64,000 nt of DNA from Microbacterium proteolyticum (GCF_014192415.1 NZ_JACHXY010000001.1:248001-312000); one strand, 5' to 3'. Positions 48,411-60,352 are shown, numbered from the stretch's first letter. Notes: a model not told the origin generated them from the letters alone. A program made the numbers and translations.

Positions 48411-50042
48411 TCAGCGACGGCCTTTGACGATCCGCTCCTGGTTGACGTCTTCCGCCCCGGCGGCCTCGACCTTCTCGGCGCCCACGACGCTCTGGTCCTT
48501 GCCGGGCTGGAACTCCTTCGAGAAGGCATCGACGTGCTTCTCGAGCTCGGCGAGGGTGTCGTCGCCGAGCACGTTGGTCTCGCGCAGGGTGTCGAGCACC
48601 GTCGAGTTGCGACGGAGGTAGTCGAGCAGCTCGCGCTCGAAGCGGAGCACGTCGGAGACCTCGACCGTGTCGAGCTTGCCGTTCGTACCTGCCCAGATCG
48701 AGACGACCTGCTCCTCGACCGGGTAGGGCGAGTACTGCGGCTGCTTGAGCAGCTCGGTCAGACGCGCGCCACGGGCGAGCTGACGACGCGACGCGGCGTC
48801 GAGGTCGCTCGCGAACATCGCGAACGCCTCGAGCGAGCGGTACTGGGCCAGCTCGAGCTTCAGCGTGCCCGAGACCTTCTTGATCGACTTCACCTGGGCG
48901 TCGCCACCCACGCGGGAGACCGAGATGCCCACGTCGACCGCGGGACGCTGGTTGGCGTTGAACAGGTCGGACTGCAGGAAGATCTGGCCGTCGGTGATCG
49001 AGATCACGTTGGTCGGGATGTACGCCGAGACGTCGTTGGCCTTGGTCTCGATGATCGGCAGACCCGTCATCGAACCCGCACCGAGCTCGTCGGACAGCTT
49101 CGCGCAACGCTCGAGCAGGCGCGAGTGAAGGTAGAAGACGTCACCGGGGTACGCCTCGCGACCCGGCGGGCGGCGGAGCAGCAGCGACACGGCACGGTAG
49201 GCCTCGGCCTGCTTCGACAGGTCGTCGAAGATGATGAGGACGTGCTTGCCTCCGTACATCCAGTGCTGGCCGATGGCCGAACCGGTGTAGGGGGCGAGGT
49301 ACTTGAAGCCGGCGGGGTCGGAGGCCGGTGCCGCGACGATGGTGGTGTACTCCATCGCGCCGGCGTCTTCGAGGGCACCCTTCACCGAGGCGATGGTGGA
49401 ACCCTTCTGCCCGATCGCGACGTAGATGCAGCGCACCTGCTTGTTGACGTCTCCGGACTCCCAGTTCGCGCGCTGGTTGATGATCGTGTCGATCGCGATG
49501 GCCGTCTTACCGGTCTGGCGGTCGCCGATGATCAGCTGACGCTGTCCGCGTCCGACCGGGATCATCGCGTCGATGGCCTTGATGCCCGTCTGCAGCGGCT
49601 CGTGCACGCTCTTGCGCTGCATGACGCCGGGAGCCTGGAGCTCCAGTGCACGACGACCCTCGGTCGCGATCTCGCCGAGACCGTCGATCGGGTTTCCGAG
49701 CGGGTCGACGACGCGACCCAGGTAGCCGTCACCGACGCCGACCGAGAGCACCTCGCCCGTGCGGGTGACGCTCTGACCCTCTTCGATGCCGGAGAACTCG
49801 CCGAGCACGACGACACCGATCTCGTTCTCATCGAGGTTCTGAGCCAGGCCCAGCGTGCCGTTCGCGAAGCGGATGAGCTCGTTGGCCATCACGCCGGGAA
49901 GGCCCTCGACGTGCGCGATGCCGTCGGCCGCGTCGACGACGGCGCCGACCTCGGTCGCCGCAGCGCCGTTGGGCTCGTAGGCGGTGACGAAGTCTTTCAG
50001 CGCGTCACGAATGACGTCGGGGCTGATAGAGAGATCTGCCAT
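48411..50042 (-). CDS. atpA: F1Fo ATP synthase subunit alpha
   Basis: Non-catalytic nucleotide-binding subunit. 543 residues: GDRQTGKT P-loop, [48 protein letters not shown] and [19 protein letters not shown]. About 30 residues longer at the C-terminus than the E. coli protein, with a charged tail ([20 protein letters not shown]) typical of actinobacteria, where a C-terminal extension is known to suppress ATP hydrolysis in mycobacteria. AAGGAAG precedes ATG 50042. Confidence 0.98.
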   Translation of the reverse strand: MADLSISPDVIRDALKDFVTAYEPNGAAATEVGAVVDAADGIAHVEGLPGVMANELIRFANGTLGLAQNLDENEIGVVVLGEFSGIEEGQSVTRTGEVLSVGVGDGYLGRVVDPLGNPIDGLGEIATEGRRALELQAPGVMQRKSVHEPLQTGIKAIDAMIPVGRGQRQLIIGDRQTGKTAIAIDTIINQRANWESGDVNKQVRCIYVAIGQKGSTIASVKGALEDAGAMEYTTIVAAPASDPAGFKYLAPYTGSAIGQHWMYGGKHVLIIFDDLSKQAEAYRAVSLLLRRPPGREAYPGDVFYLHSRLLERCAKLSDELGAGSMTGLPIIETKANDVSAYIPTNVISITDGQIFLQSDLFNANQRPAVDVGISVSRVGGDAQVKSIKKVSGTLKLELAQYRSLEAFAMFASDLDAASRRQLARGARLTELLKQPQYSPYPVEEQVVSIWAGTNGKLDTVEVSDVLRFERELLDYLRRNSTVLDTLRETNVLGDDTLAELEKHVDAFSKEFQPGKDQSVVGAEKVEAAGAEDVNQERIVKGRR

Positions 50043-50104
50043 TGTCTTCCTTCGTTCGTGGGGCACTCGGCCCCCAGATCCACGCCCGCTCGGGCGGAAA
50101 GTCT

Positions 50105-50893
50105 TTAGCCGGCGATCCGCTGGCGGAGATCGGCGAGACGTGCGGACACGCTCGCGTCGATGACGTCATCGGCGACCTGCACGCGCAGTCCGCCGAGCAC
50201 CGTCGGGTCGATCACGGTGTTCAGCGTGACCGCTGAGCCGTATCGCGCGCTGAGGGAGTTCTGCAGGCGGGCCTGCTGGTCGTCGCTCAGCGGGGCGGCG
50301 GCGTACACGGTCGCGACGATGCGTGCGCGCTGGTCGGAGACGATGCGCTCGGCCCGGCGCAGCAGGGCGCGCACGCGGCGACCGCGGGCGTGCTTCACCA
50401 GCGACGAGACGATGAGCGCGGTACCGGCGCTGGTGCGTCCATCGAGCAGCTTCGAGACGAGGTCGCCCTTCGCCGTGGCGCCGCCGAGGCGACCGCCCAG
50501 CGCGAGCTCGAGCTCGCCGTTCGAGGCGACCGTTCGCGAGAAGGCGAACAGCTCCGCCTCGATGTCGGCCGGCTCGGCGACCGAGGTCGCCTGCACCGCG
50601 AGCTCTTCGAGCCCCTCGATGAACTGGCCGGAGTTCGACCAGCGCTGCTGTGCGGCGCTGGAGAGCAGCGCAACCGTTGCCGGCTGGTACGACGGACCGA
50701 AGACCGCCGACACGAGACCCGCACGGACGGCGGGCGGCACCGACGAGTCGGACAGCGCGCCGCTCAGCTGGGCCGAGCCGCTCACGGCGGCGACGGCCGC
50801 GAACAGTTCGCGCGCGACGTCGAGATCGACGCCCGACGTGGAGGCCAACGCCTCCGTCGTCGCGGTTCGGGCCTGAGTGGTCGCGCTGCCCAT
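50105..50893 (-). CDS. atpH: F1Fo ATP synthase subunit delta
   Basis: Stator subunit linking F1 to the b subunit. 262 residues, longer than the E. coli 177 by an extended N-terminal half. The conserved end [41 protein letters not shown] and [20 protein letters not shown] shows identity. ATG 50893 overlaps the atpF stop by one base (TAATG). Confidence 0.94.
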   Translation of the reverse strand: MGSATTQARTATTEALASTSGVDLDVARELFAAVAAVSGSAQLSGALSDSSVPPAVRAGLVSAVFGPSYQPATVALLSSAAQQRWSNSGQFIEGLEELAVQATSVAEPADIEAELFAFSRTVASNGELELALGGRLGGATAKGDLVSKLLDGRTSAGTALIVSSLVKHARGRRVRALLRRAERIVSDQRARIVATVYAAAPLSDDQQARLQNSLSARYGSAVTLNTVIDPTVLGGLRVQVADDVIDASVSARLADLRQRIAG

Positions 50894-51453
50894 TACTTGG
50901 CCGCCTTCTCGGAGGCCTCGAGCTCGGCGAGGAAGCGGTCGACCACGGCGTTCGCACGCGCGTCGTCGGTCAGCGTCTCGCCGATCACGTTGCCCGCGAG
51001 GTCGACCGCGAGGGTACCGACCTCAGAACGCAGCTGCACGAGGGCCGTCTGACGCTCGGCCTCGATCTGCGCGTGCGCGCTGGCGGTGATGCGTGCTGCC
51101 TCGGTGGCAGCGGCTTCTTTCGCCTCGGCGACGATCTTGCGACCGTCCTGCGTCGCGCCCTCACGGATCTCACCGGCCTGCTTGCGCGCTTCGGCGAGCT
51201 GGGCGGTGTACTCCTCGAGGGCGGCCTCGGCCTGTCGCTGGGCCTCGTCGGCCTTGGCGATGTTGCCCTCGATGGCCGCACTGCGCTCGTCGAGCAGCTT
51301 CGCCATGCGCGGCAGAGCCACACGCCACACCACGACGGCGATGATGACGAAGCACACCGCCGACCAGATGATGTCGTACGCGGCAGGCAGGAGCGGGTTC
51401 TGCGCTTCCTCGCCCGCGGGCTCCGCGGCGAGTGTGACAAGAGCGTTCAGCAT
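50893..51453 (-). CDS. atpF: F1Fo ATP synthase subunit b
   Basis: Peripheral stalk. 186 residues: a short N-terminus, one membrane helix (YDIIWSAVCFVIIAVVVWRV, about 28-47), then a long coiled coil rich in Glu, Ala and Arg (ERSAAIEGNIAKADEAQRQA). AAGGAGA precedes ATG 51453. Confidence 0.95.
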   Translation of the reverse strand: MLNALVTLAAEPAGEEAQNPLLPAAYDIIWSAVCFVIIAVVVWRVALPRMAKLLDERSAAIEGNIAKADEAQRQAEAALEEYTAQLAEARKQAGEIREGATQDGRKIVAEAKEAAATEAARITASAHAQIEAERQTALVQLRSEVGTLAVDLAGNVIGETLTDDARANAVVDRFLAELEASEKAAK

Positions 51454-51487
51454 CCTGTCTCCTTACAGTGAGTCGAGAGCGGCCGGA

Positions 51488-52795
<1,308 letters not shown>

Positions 52796-53284
52796 TCATG
52801 CGCGGCGGTCACCGGCATCGGGGTCGGTGGGCAGCGTAACGTCGCTCGCGCTGGGGATGCGCATGCGCATGAGCACGACGACGTCCACCGCCAGGGACGC
52901 CAGCACGCTGATCACGAGCGCGACGTAGAAGACGACGAGGTCGACCCAGTCCTGCCCCCGCAGGACGGCGATGGCGACGATGAAGAGGATCAACTTGAGC
53001 AGCCAGCCGCCGAGGACGATCCCGAAGAAGATGGGGACGTAGAGCGGATCGCCGTACCACCGGTTCGCCACCAGGATGCTGATCGCCGTTACGGCCAGGA
53101 AGATCGCGCTCACGGCGACTCCCGCCAGAGCGCTGCCGAGGCCGGGTGCTCCCCCGACGGCGAAGCCGACGGCTGCCCCCGCGACGAGCAGGGCGGCGGT
53201 CACGATCCCGCCCCAGACCAGGGCGGTGCGCAGCACGGGCGTACTCGAGAGGGGTCGGCGGGCTTCGGGCGTGGCGCTGCTCAT
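52796..53284 (-). CDS. atpI: AtpI-like membrane protein (ATP synthase protein I)
   Basis: 162 residues with four hydrophobic helices and no strongly conserved motif, but the position between wecA and atpB and the length match the small membrane protein found there in mycobacteria (ATP synthase I / c-ring assembly aid). Helices lie at about 20-42, 48-70, 82-105 and 112-138; the C-terminus is acidic. Its ATG overlaps the wecA stop (ATGA). Confidence 0.75.
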   Translation of the reverse strand: MSSATPEARRPLSSTPVLRTALVWGGIVTAALLVAGAAVGFAVGGAPGLGSALAGVAVSAIFLAVTAISILVANRWYGDPLYVPIFFGIVLGGWLLKLILFIVAIAVLRGQDWVDLVVFYVALVISVLASLAVDVVVLMRMRIPSASDVTLPTDPDAGDRRA

Positions 53285-54456
53285 GAGGGGGTCTCCGGTC
53301 GGGTGGGTCTGCTACGACGGGTCAATCGCCGCAGACGATGCTGTGAGGGAAGGAGGGTCAGAACGGCGCAGGCGGCCACACCGGTGAGGCCGAACAGGAT
53401 GCCGATCACGTAATCGCCGGGCCAGCTCTGCTGTGTTCCGATGTACATCAGCAGGAACGCCAGGCTGACCACGGCGGTCCAGCTGTAGAAGATGAGCACC
53501 GCGTCGCGGTCGCTGTGGCCCATGTCGAGCATGCGATGGTGAAGGTGTTTGCGATCGGGCGAGAAGGGCGACCGGCCGGCCCACTGACGTCGCAGGACCG
53601 CCAGACCGAAATCGAGCAGGGGCAGCAGCACGATCACGACCGGCAGCAGGATCGGGATGAAGGCACCCAGCAGCTGGGAACGACCGATCTTCTCGGGGTC
53701 GAGCACAGCCGGATCGAGTTGACCGGTGATGGCGATGGCCGAACTGGCCATGAGGAGTCCCAGCATGAGTGCGCCCGCGTCGCCCATGAACAGCTTCGCC
53801 GGCGTCCAGTTCATGGGGAGGAAGCCCAGGCATGCCCCGATGAGGACGGCGGCGATGAACGAGGCGAGGTTGAAGTAGGTGCTGGCTCCGGTGTCGCGCA
53901 CGAGGAGGTAGGAGTAGGCGAAGAACACGCCGTTGGCGATCAGACCGACGCCCGCGACGAGGCCGTTGAGGCCGTCGATGAAGTTGACCGCGTTCATCAC
54001 GACCACCAGCGCGAAGACGGTGAGCAGAAAGCTCACCCACCCCGAGCCGACCGTGAGCGCCCCGATCGGCAACGACAGGATCTGCAGTTGCCCGAACCAC
54101 GCGATGATGCCGGCGGCGATGAACTGTGCGCCGAGCTTGATCATCCAGTCGAGGTCCCACAGGTCATCCGCCACCCCGACGAGGACGATGAGCAGCACGG
54201 CCCCCAGGAGCGAGAGCACCGGAACCGGGTCGGCCCAGAGGATCGCGAAGTAGGGATTACGACTCGACAGCGCGAATGCCGCGGCGACCCCCAGGAACAT
54301 CGCCACCCCACCCAAACGGGGCGTCGGCGTCTGATGGACGTCGCGATCCCGGATGCCGGGATAGAGCTTGAACCGCAGCGCGAGCTTCCACACCACCCAC
54401 GACAGCGCGAGCGTGACCGCCGCCGTGAACAGGATGATGAGGAGATACTGGGTCAC
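53281..54456 (-). CDS. wecA: Undecaprenyl-phosphate GlcNAc-1-phosphate transferase (WecA/TagO type)
   Basis: Starts a cell-wall glycan linker by moving a HexNAc-1-phosphate to undecaprenyl (or decaprenyl) phosphate at the inner membrane face. 391 residues, about ten helices. DVHQTPTPRLGGVAMFLG, the catalytic VNFIDGLNGLVAG, KLFMGDAGALMLG and DRKHLHHRMLDMGH (with the HxHH box of WecA-type enzymes) are present. GTG start overlaps the tsaC stop by four bases. Same place as mycobacterial wecA (rfe). Confidence 0.93.
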   Translation of the reverse strand: MTQYLLIILFTAAVTLALSWVVWKLALRFKLYPGIRDRDVHQTPTPRLGGVAMFLGVAAAFALSSRNPYFAILWADPVPVLSLLGAVLLIVLVGVADDLWDLDWMIKLGAQFIAAGIIAWFGQLQILSLPIGALTVGSGWVSFLLTVFALVVVMNAVNFIDGLNGLVAGVGLIANGVFFAYSYLLVRDTGASTYFNLASFIAAVLIGACLGFLPMNWTPAKLFMGDAGALMLGLLMASSAIAITGQLDPAVLDPEKIGRSQLLGAFIPILLPVVIVLLPLLDFGLAVLRRQWAGRSPFSPDRKHLHHRMLDMGHSDRDAVLIFYSWTAVVSLAFLLMYIGTQQSWPGDYVIGILFGLTGVAACAVLTLLPSQHRLRRLTRRSRPTRPETPS

Positions 54457-55190
54457 GGACCCGGCGCCTCGGAATCCGGCGACGGTTCGACCGAAAGCAC
54501 GGCGGGACCGACGGCGTCGTCCTCCGGATCGGGCTCGAGCAGATCGCCCAGCACCTCACGCAGGCGCTCGCGCGAGATGGCACCCTCGCGCAGCACGCGC
54601 ACCTGGGGCTCGGACCCGCCGACCAGGGTGGTGGCATCCACGATGGTGGAGGCGACGCCCGTCTCGCTGGGGCCGGCGTCGAGGTAGGCCGCGACGCTGT
54701 CACGCAGCATGTCGCGGGCGGAGTCGATGTCGACGGCGGCCGCCATGCCGGTCAGGTTCGCGCTCGAGACGGCGAGGGGGCCCGTCTCCTCCAGCAGCTC
54801 CAGCGTCAGCTTCTGCGCGGGCATGCGCACCGCCACCGTGCCGTGGGTGTCGCCGAGGTCCCACGAGAGCGAGGGCTGTGCGGGCAGGACGATGGTCAGC
54901 CCGCCGGGCCAGAACTCGCGCACGAGGTCGTCGACGGCGGGCGGGATCTCTGCGACGAGGGCACGGAGCGTGGCCACCCCCGGCACGAGCACGGGTGGTG
55001 GTTGCTGGCGTCCCCGGCCCTTCGCTTCGAGGAGTCCCGCAACGGCGCGCGCATTGAACGCGTCGGCGGCGATTCCGTAGACGGTGTCGGTAGGGAGCAC
55101 GACGAGTTCGCCTCGGCCGATCGCTTGACGCGCGTGGCGCATCCCGGACAGCAGCTGCGACTCGTCACGGCAGTCGTAGACGGGTGACAT
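54453..55190 (-). CDS. tsaC: L-threonylcarbamoyladenylate synthase (TsaC/Sua5/YrdC)
   Basis: Makes threonylcarbamoyl-AMP for the t6A37 modification of tRNAs. 245 residues: GELVVLPTDTVYGIAADAFN, LLEAKGRGRQQPPPVLV, the KRP-like and WPGGLTIVLP blocks, VAVRMPA and PLAVSSANLTG. The KRxxxxP substrate loop appears as KGRGRQQPPP. The C-terminal acidic extension (EPDPEDDAVGPAVL) is not conserved. Overlaps wecA; 39 bases after prmC. Confidence 0.93.
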   Translation of the reverse strand: MSPVYDCRDESQLLSGMRHARQAIGRGELVVLPTDTVYGIAADAFNARAVAGLLEAKGRGRQQPPPVLVPGVATLRALVAEIPPAVDDLVREFWPGGLTIVLPAQPSLSWDLGDTHGTVAVRMPAQKLTLELLEETGPLAVSSANLTGMAAAVDIDSARDMLRDSVAAYLDAGPSETGVASTIVDATTLVGGSEPQVRVLREGAISRERLREVLGDLLEPDPEDDAVGPAVLSVEPSPDSEAPGP

Positions 55191-55229
55191 GTCGCGCGTC
55201 AGTCTAGTCGTGCCCTGCTGAGACCGCGG

Positions 55230-56120
55230 TCACGGGCGGACGGCCGTCGTCGCGCGATCGCGCGTCGTCAGGTCGGTGTGCGTGGCGGCCGAGCGCCACC
55301 CGTCGGCGGCCAGGATGTCGCGGATCGCCTCGCCCTGCCACTCTCCGTGCTCGAGGACGATGGTGCCGCCGGGATGGGCGAGGCGCAGACCCACCTGACT
55401 GAGCCGACGCACGGCATCCAGTCCGTCGGGACCGCCGTACAGCGCCGCGGGCGGGTCGTAGAGGCGCACTTCGGGGTCGCGCGGAATGGCGTCGTCGGGC
55501 ACGTAGGGCGGGTTGGAGGCCACGACCGACACGGTGCCGTCGAGGTCGGCGAACGCGACCGCGAGATCCGCGAAGGCGAGGGTGAGGTTCTCGGCGCCGA
55601 CGCGGGCATGGTTCAGCTTGGTCCAGATGAAGGCGTCGACCGAGTTCTCGGCGGCGAACACGCGCGAGTGGGGCACCTCGGTCGCCATCGCGAGGGCGAT
55701 CGCCCCGCTACCGGTGCCGAGGTCCACCGCGATCGGGGACTCGGATGCCACGACACGGAGCGCGTCGATCGCGAGCTGGGCCACCATCTCTGTCTCGGGC
55801 CGGGGCACGAAGACACCCGGGCCGACGGCCAACTCGAGGGAGCGGAACGGTGCGACACCCGTCAGGTGCTGCAGCGGCTCGCGCTGGCAGCGCCGGTCGA
55901 CGAGCGAGGCCAGTGCCGCGGCGGCGGCGGGCGGCATCCGGTCTCCGCGGACGGCTGCGGCCTGCACTCCCCCGCGCGACGTGTCGAGCACGTGGGCCAC
56001 GAGCAGCTCGGCATCGACCTGGGCATCGGGGATGCCGGCCACTCCGAATCGGCGGGCGGTCTCGCGGACGACGTCGCCGACGAGGGCGTGGGAAATGGGG
56101 GGCGGGGGCGTCTCGAGCAT
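55230..56120 (-). CDS. prmC: Release-factor glutamine methyltransferase PrmC
   Basis: Methylates the glutamine of the GGQ motif in RF1 and RF2. 296 residues: a helical N-terminal domain (HALVGDVVRETARRFGVAGI), FVPRPETEMVAQLAIDAL, the SAM site AVDLGTGSGAIALAMATEV and catalytic NPPYVPDDAIPRDPEV. ATG 56120 is the only sensible start; a Pro run (ETPPPPISH) follows. Its substrate gene prfA lies 5.8 kb away in the same direction; in mycobacteria the two are adjacent. Confidence 0.93.
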   Translation of the reverse strand: MLETPPPPISHALVGDVVRETARRFGVAGIPDAQVDAELLVAHVLDTSRGGVQAAAVRGDRMPPAAAAALASLVDRRCQREPLQHLTGVAPFRSLELAVGPGVFVPRPETEMVAQLAIDALRVVASESPIAVDLGTGSGAIALAMATEVPHSRVFAAENSVDAFIWTKLNHARVGAENLTLAFADLAVAFADLDGTVSVVASNPPYVPDDAIPRDPEVRLYDPPAALYGGPDGLDAVRRLSQVGLRLAHPGGTIVLEHGEWQGEAIRDILAADGWRSAATHTDLTTRDRATTAVRP

Positions 56121-56219
56121 GACGGGGCCCCAGCTTAGTAGCGGGACGTCATACACAGAACCGGCCCCGGACGGCTCGCCTAGGATGATCGCGTTCTGAC
56201 CGACGGCGAAAGGCGCCCC

Positions 56220-57158
56220 ATGCCCGGCATTCACCCCGACATCACCTCCGCGTTCGGCGACACCCCCCTCGTGCGGTTGAACCGCGTCGCGGAGGGGACC
56301 GAAGCGCAGATCCTGCTGAAGCTGGAGTTCTACAACCCGGCCTCCAGCGTCAAGGACCGTCTGGGCATCGCGATCGTCGACGCGGCCGAGGCGTCGGGTG
56401 AATTGAAGCCCGGGGGCACCATCGTGGAATCCACCAGCGGTAACACGGGCATCGCCCTCGCGATGGTCGGCGCGGCCCGCGGCTACCGGGTCATCCTCAC
56501 CATGCCCGCCTCGATGTCGAAGGAGCGCCGCATCCTGCTCAAGGCGTTCGGCGCCGAGCTCGTGCTCACCGACCCCACCAAGGGCATGTCGTACGCCGTC
56601 GACGAGGCCAAGCGCATCGTGTCCGAGACGCCGGGTGCCGTCTGGGCACGGCAGTTCGAGAACGAGGCCAACCCGGCCATCCACCGCCGCACGACGGCCG
56701 AGGAGATCCTGCGCGACACCGACGGCAAGGTCGACTACTTCGTCGCCGGAATCGGCACGGGCGGCACCATCACCGGCGTCGGTCAGGTGCTCAAGGAGCG
56801 GGTCCCCGGCGTGCAGATCGTGGCGGTCGAGCCGGCCGACTCTCCGATCCTCACCAAGGGCCACCCCGGGCCGCACAAGATCCAGGGCATCGGTCCCAAC
56901 TTCGTGCCCGCGATCCTCGACCGCGACATCCTCGACGAGGTCATCGACGTCGAATTCGACGACGCCATCCGCCTCGCCCGCGAGACGGCCGCCAAAGACG
57001 GCATCCTCGTCGGCATGTCGTCGGGTGCGGCCATCTGGGCAGCGCTCGAGGTCGCCCGTCGCCCCGAGGCCGCGGGAAAGAACATCGTCGTGATCATCCC
57101 GTCGTACGGCGAGCGCTACCTCTCGACGGCGCTGTACGAGCACCTGCGCGAAGACTGA
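56220..57158 (+). CDS. cysK: Cysteine synthase A (O-acetylserine sulfhydrylase)
   Basis: Makes cysteine from O-acetylserine and sulfide with PLP. 312 residues: [20 protein letters not shown], the PLP lysine in [11 protein letters not shown], the substrate loop [26 protein letters not shown] for the phosphate, and [16 protein letters not shown] precedes ATG 56220. Two bases separate it from cysE, so the two form an operon for cysteine synthesis. Confidence 0.97.
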   Translation: MPGIHPDITSAFGDTPLVRLNRVAEGTEAQILLKLEFYNPASSVKDRLGIAIVDAAEASGELKPGGTIVESTSGNTGIALAMVGAARGYRVILTMPASMSKERRILLKAFGAELVLTDPTKGMSYAVDEAKRIVSETPGAVWARQFENEANPAIHRRTTAEEILRDTDGKVDYFVAGIGTGGTITGVGQVLKERVPGVQIVAVEPADSPILTKGHPGPHKIQGIGPNFVPAILDRDILDEVIDVEFDDAIRLARETAAKDGILVGMSSGAAIWAALEVARRPEAAGKNIVVIIPSYGERYLSTALYEHLRED

Positions 57159-57160
57159 CG

Positions 57161-57730
57161 GTGGGGGTCTTCTCCCGCATCCGCGAAGACATCTCCTCCG
57201 CCAAACTCCGCGACCCCGCGGCGCGCAGTGCGCTCGAGATCGCTCTGTTGTACCCGGGCCTGCACGCCGTCTGGTCCTACCGCGTCGCCCACCGTCTGTG
57301 GCGGCGGGGTCTGCGGTTTCCGGCGCGGGCCCTGTCGCAGGTGACCCGCTGGCTCACCGGCGTCGAAATCCACCCCGGCGCGACGATCGGGCGGCGCTTC
57401 TTCATCGACCACGGCATGGGTGTCGTCGTCGGCGAGACAGCCGAGGTGGGTGACGACGTGATGCTGTACCACGGCGTCACCCTCGGCGGCCGGCAGCGCG
57501 AGGGCGGCAAACGCCACCCCACCCTCGGCGACGGAGTCGCCGTCGGTGCGGGAGCGAAGATCCTCGGACCGGTCACCATCGGTGCGCGAAGCGCCGTCGG
57601 GGCGAACGCCGTCGTGACCCGCGACGCGCCCGACGACAGCGTGCTGGTCGGCGTTCCCGCCCGCGCGCGCTCGCGTCGGAACGGCGAGGACACCCGGGCG
57701 CTGCTCACCGCTCCGGAGTACTCGATCTGA
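57161..57730 (+). CDS. cysE: Serine O-acetyltransferase
   Basis: Supplies O-acetylserine from serine and acetyl-CoA. 189 residues, the short type without the long E. coli N-terminal domain. The left-handed beta-helix shows hexapeptide repeats ([40 protein letters not shown]) with catalytic His in [16 protein letters not shown] and the loop [23 protein letters not shown] start two bases after cysK. A 12-bp hairpin follows. Confidence 0.95.
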   Translation: MGVFSRIREDISSAKLRDPAARSALEIALLYPGLHAVWSYRVAHRLWRRGLRFPARALSQVTRWLTGVEIHPGATIGRRFFIDHGMGVVVGETAEVGDDVMLYHGVTLGGRQREGGKRHPTLGDGVAVGAGAKILGPVTIGARSAVGANAVVTRDAPDDSVLVGVPARARSRRNGEDTRALLTAPEYSI

Positions 57731-57737
57731 CGTCACC

Positions 57738-57775
57738 GCCCCGCGCGACTCCCCTTCCGGGTGGTCGCGCGGGGC
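57738..57775 (+). terminator. Terminator after cysE
   Basis: GCCCCGCGCGAC and GTCGCGCGGGGC pair perfectly over 12 bp with a 14-base loop, eight bases beyond the cysE stop. Confidence 0.7.
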
Positions 57776-57900
57776 AGGACGTGGTCTCCGCGCGATCGGA
57801 GACGCGAGGCGGGCGACACGGTGTTCGCGATCGTGGTCATCGCGAGGCGGATGGTCGCGTCCCCGAGTCCCGAGAGCAGGGATTCCGCGCGGCGGAGGTG

Positions 57901-59154
57901 TCAGACCGAGAGACGGTTCTCGCTCGCGGCGAGATGGTCGTAGCCGGGCTCGCGCAGCATCTCGTGCAGGTGCCGGCGCCTGACCCCCATGTTCCCGCCA
58001 TCGTAGATGGGCAGGCACAGCACGTCTTGCATGATGCCGCCGAGGTGCGAACGGTCCCCATAGGAGTCGACGCCTACGAGGCGCATCGCGTCGTAGACGG
58101 TCTGCACCGACAGCTCGGAGTTGTAGATCTTGGCCATGTTGGACAGCTCCCGGTCTCGTCCGCCGGTCTTGTCGAAGTGGTCGGCGGCCTTCCATGCGAA
58201 ATAGCGGCCGACCTCGATGCGCGTCTTGATGTCGGCCAGCATGTATCCGGCGTTCTGGTGCTCGATGACCGGAACGCTCCCCGACCGCTTCTCGGTCGTG
58301 ACGAAGTCGTAGGAGATCTCGAACGCGCGGCGCATCTTGCCGACAGCGGCCGCTGCGATACTCGAGCAGGTCCACGAGAACGCGCCCTTGGTCAGCTGCA
58401 TGCCGTCGCCGGGAGCGCCGATCAGGTTCGACAACGGCACACGTACGTCGGTGAACTCGACCACGGGCGAGTTCGTCGCGAGATGGCCGAAGGTGTCGAT
58501 GATGCCGGTGATCTCGACACCGGGTGTGCCCTTCTCGACGACGATGATCGCAAGCGACTCCGCCGGCGGCTTGGTGTCGTCGATCCGGCATACCACGCTG
58601 ATGATGTCGGCGCCCTGGTCGTCCCATCCCGAGGCGTTGGTCGTGTAGGCCTTGCGTCCGTTGATGACCCACTCGTCGCCGTCGCGCACCGCGAACGTCT
58701 GCACGCCGTATCTCGGATCGGGGTGGTCGAAATTCGCCCCACCCGCCGCTTCGGTGAAGGCGATCGCCGCGAGTGCCGGGCTCCCGTCGACGAACGGTGC
58801 GAGGAAGCGTTCCTTCTGCTCGGGCGTACCCGCGGTGATGATGGGGAACACCCCGAGGCCGGTGCCCAGCACGATGGTGGGGGTGTTGATCTCGACGCGG
58901 GCGAGCTCTTCGCACGCGAGGGCGAACTGCAGGTTCGTGAAACGGTGACCGCCGTTCTCGGTCGGGATGAGACCCTTCACGAATCCGGCATCCACCATCC
59001 GCTGGTAGAAGGGCTTCAGCGCACGGAATCGGCCGAGCGGGTCGGGGATCGGCGCGATGGCGGCGTCGACACCGCTCAAGACGGTGTCGGCGAACTCGCG
59101 GGCCTGCAAGCGGAGGCCGAGCTGTTCCTGGGACAACGTGAAATCGATGGGCAT
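57901..59154 (-). CDS. Acyl-CoA dehydrogenase family protein
   Basis: 417 residues of the FAD acyl-CoA dehydrogenase fold: N-terminal helical domain (FTLSQEQLGLRLQAREFADT), beta domain with AIAFTEAAGGANFDHPDP and WVINGRKAYTTNA, and a C-terminal helical domain with FSWTCSSIAAAAVGKMRRA, DRELSNMAKIYNSE and DAMRLVGVDSYG. Likely desaturates an acyl-CoA; the chain length or whether a non-standard substrate is used cannot be told. ATG 59154 fits the family N-terminus. Divergent from an AraC-type regulator, which probably controls it. Confidence 0.9.
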   Translation of the reverse strand: MPIDFTLSQEQLGLRLQAREFADTVLSGVDAAIAPIPDPLGRFRALKPFYQRMVDAGFVKGLIPTENGGHRFTNLQFALACEELARVEINTPTIVLGTGLGVFPIITAGTPEQKERFLAPFVDGSPALAAIAFTEAAGGANFDHPDPRYGVQTFAVRDGDEWVINGRKAYTTNASGWDDQGADIISVVCRIDDTKPPAESLAIIVVEKGTPGVEITGIIDTFGHLATNSPVVEFTDVRVPLSNLIGAPGDGMQLTKGAFSWTCSSIAAAAVGKMRRAFEISYDFVTTEKRSGSVPVIEHQNAGYMLADIKTRIEVGRYFAWKAADHFDKTGGRDRELSNMAKIYNSELSVQTVYDAMRLVGVDSYGDRSHLGGIMQDVLCLPIYDGGNMGVRRRHLHEMLREPGYDHLAASENRLSV

Positions 59155-59395
59155 GTGTGATTCGCTCCAGTTCTCTCGGGTGAGGTCTGGGTAGCGTCGC
59201 AGGGCGGATCCGTCGCGATCTTGGACGACAGTGCCGTCGAACCAGGACGAGAGTGCAGGGTCTGCGGGTGTGCGCGCTTGGTTACCACCCCGAAACCGAC
59301 CACGGCCGAGCGGGAAACACGGGGTTGGTCTGCTGTCGTCATCGACCATCCGCGGAGTGCGCGGCTGACGAGTGCCGCAGGAAGGGAGGCCGCCG

Positions 59396-60352
59396 GTGCC
59401 CCGGTGGAACACGATCGACCGCCCCGTCTCGGAGCAGTACGCGTACTGGCGCGAAGTGGTGTGCGCGGCGTTCACGCCCCTGCGTCCCGCCGCGCGCGGC
59501 TCGCGCGACGCGTGGAGCCAGCGGGGGCTCGACGGCCGCGTCGACACCCACCCCTTCGGCTCGTCCAACGGCGCCGAGATCCAGACCTGCGAACAGGTCA
59601 TCCACCACGGCCCCGACGAGGTGCGCCGGGTGACGGAGGAGGTCGTGTTCGTCAACCTCATGCTGAACGGCCGGTGCGTCGTGACGCAGGGCGACCGGCG
59701 CAGCATGTCGGGTCCGGGCACGTTCTCGATCGTGGATGCCACCCGCCCGTTCGACCTCGACTACCTCGACCCGTGGCGTGCGATCTCGTTCCGCGTGCCG
59801 ACCGCACAGGTGCCCGGCCGTCTCGGCGAGGACATGACCGCGCGCGCGTACTCCTCGGGTTCCGGTCTGGGGGCGGTGGTCGCCGACACCATGCGTGCGG
59901 CATGGGCGCAGGCGCCCGCGCTGAGCGGACCCGAAGCCGATGCCGCAGGAGCGGCGGTCGCCTCGCTCACCGCCGCTCTGTCGCGTACCTGCCCCGCCGA
60001 CGCGCCGGGAATGGAGGCAGGTGGCGCTCACGCGCTGCGTCGGAGCATCGAGCACCACCTGGAACGGCACGTGCGCTACGCCGACACCTCGCCGAGCGCC
60101 ATCGCCCGGCACTTCGCGATCTCGGTACGCAAGCTCCATCAGCTGTACGAAGACGCGCCGCTCACCTACGGACAGACGGTCATGCGCATCCGGGTGCACG
60201 GCTGCGCCGAGGCTCTGCTGACCACGCGGGGGCGCCCGACGCTCACGCATCTCGCCGCCGAGTGGGGGTTCAGCGACCTGTCGCACCTGAACCGGGCGTT
60301 CCGTCACCATCTCGGCGAGTCCCCCCGCGAGCACCTCGCCCGGCACGCCTGA
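59396..60352 (+). CDS. AraC family transcriptional regulator
   Basis: 318 residues: an N-terminal AraC-binding-like domain (AraC_binding_2 type; EQYAYWREVVCAAFTPL, VFVNLMLNGRCVVTQGDRR, GTFSIVDATRPFDLDY) and a C-terminal double helix-turn-helix (SAIARHFAISVRKLHQLYED; LTHLAAEWGFSDLSHLNRAF). GTG 59396 is fixed by GGGAGG six bases upstream. The 241-base gap to the divergent acyl-CoA dehydrogenase must hold its operator, which I cannot delimit. Thirty bases before the amidase, so it may also be co-transcribed with it. Confidence 0.9.
   Translation: MPRWNTIDRPVSEQYAYWREVVCAAFTPLRPAARGSRDAWSQRGLDGRVDTHPFGSSNGAEIQTCEQVIHHGPDEVRRVTEEVVFVNLMLNGRCVVTQGDRRSMSGPGTFSIVDATRPFDLDYLDPWRAISFRVPTAQVPGRLGEDMTARAYSSGSGLGAVVADTMRAAWAQAPALSGPEADAAGAAVASLTAALSRTCPADAPGMEAGGAHALRRSIEHHLERHVRYADTSPSAIARHFAISVRKLHQLYEDAPLTYGQTVMRIRVHGCAEALLTTRGRPTLTHLAAEWGFSDLSHLNRAFRHHLGESPREHLARHA

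Noticed and set aside
59155..59395. AraC operator in the divergent gap
   Set aside because: I looked for paired direct or inverted half-sites and saw none convincing; left unassigned.
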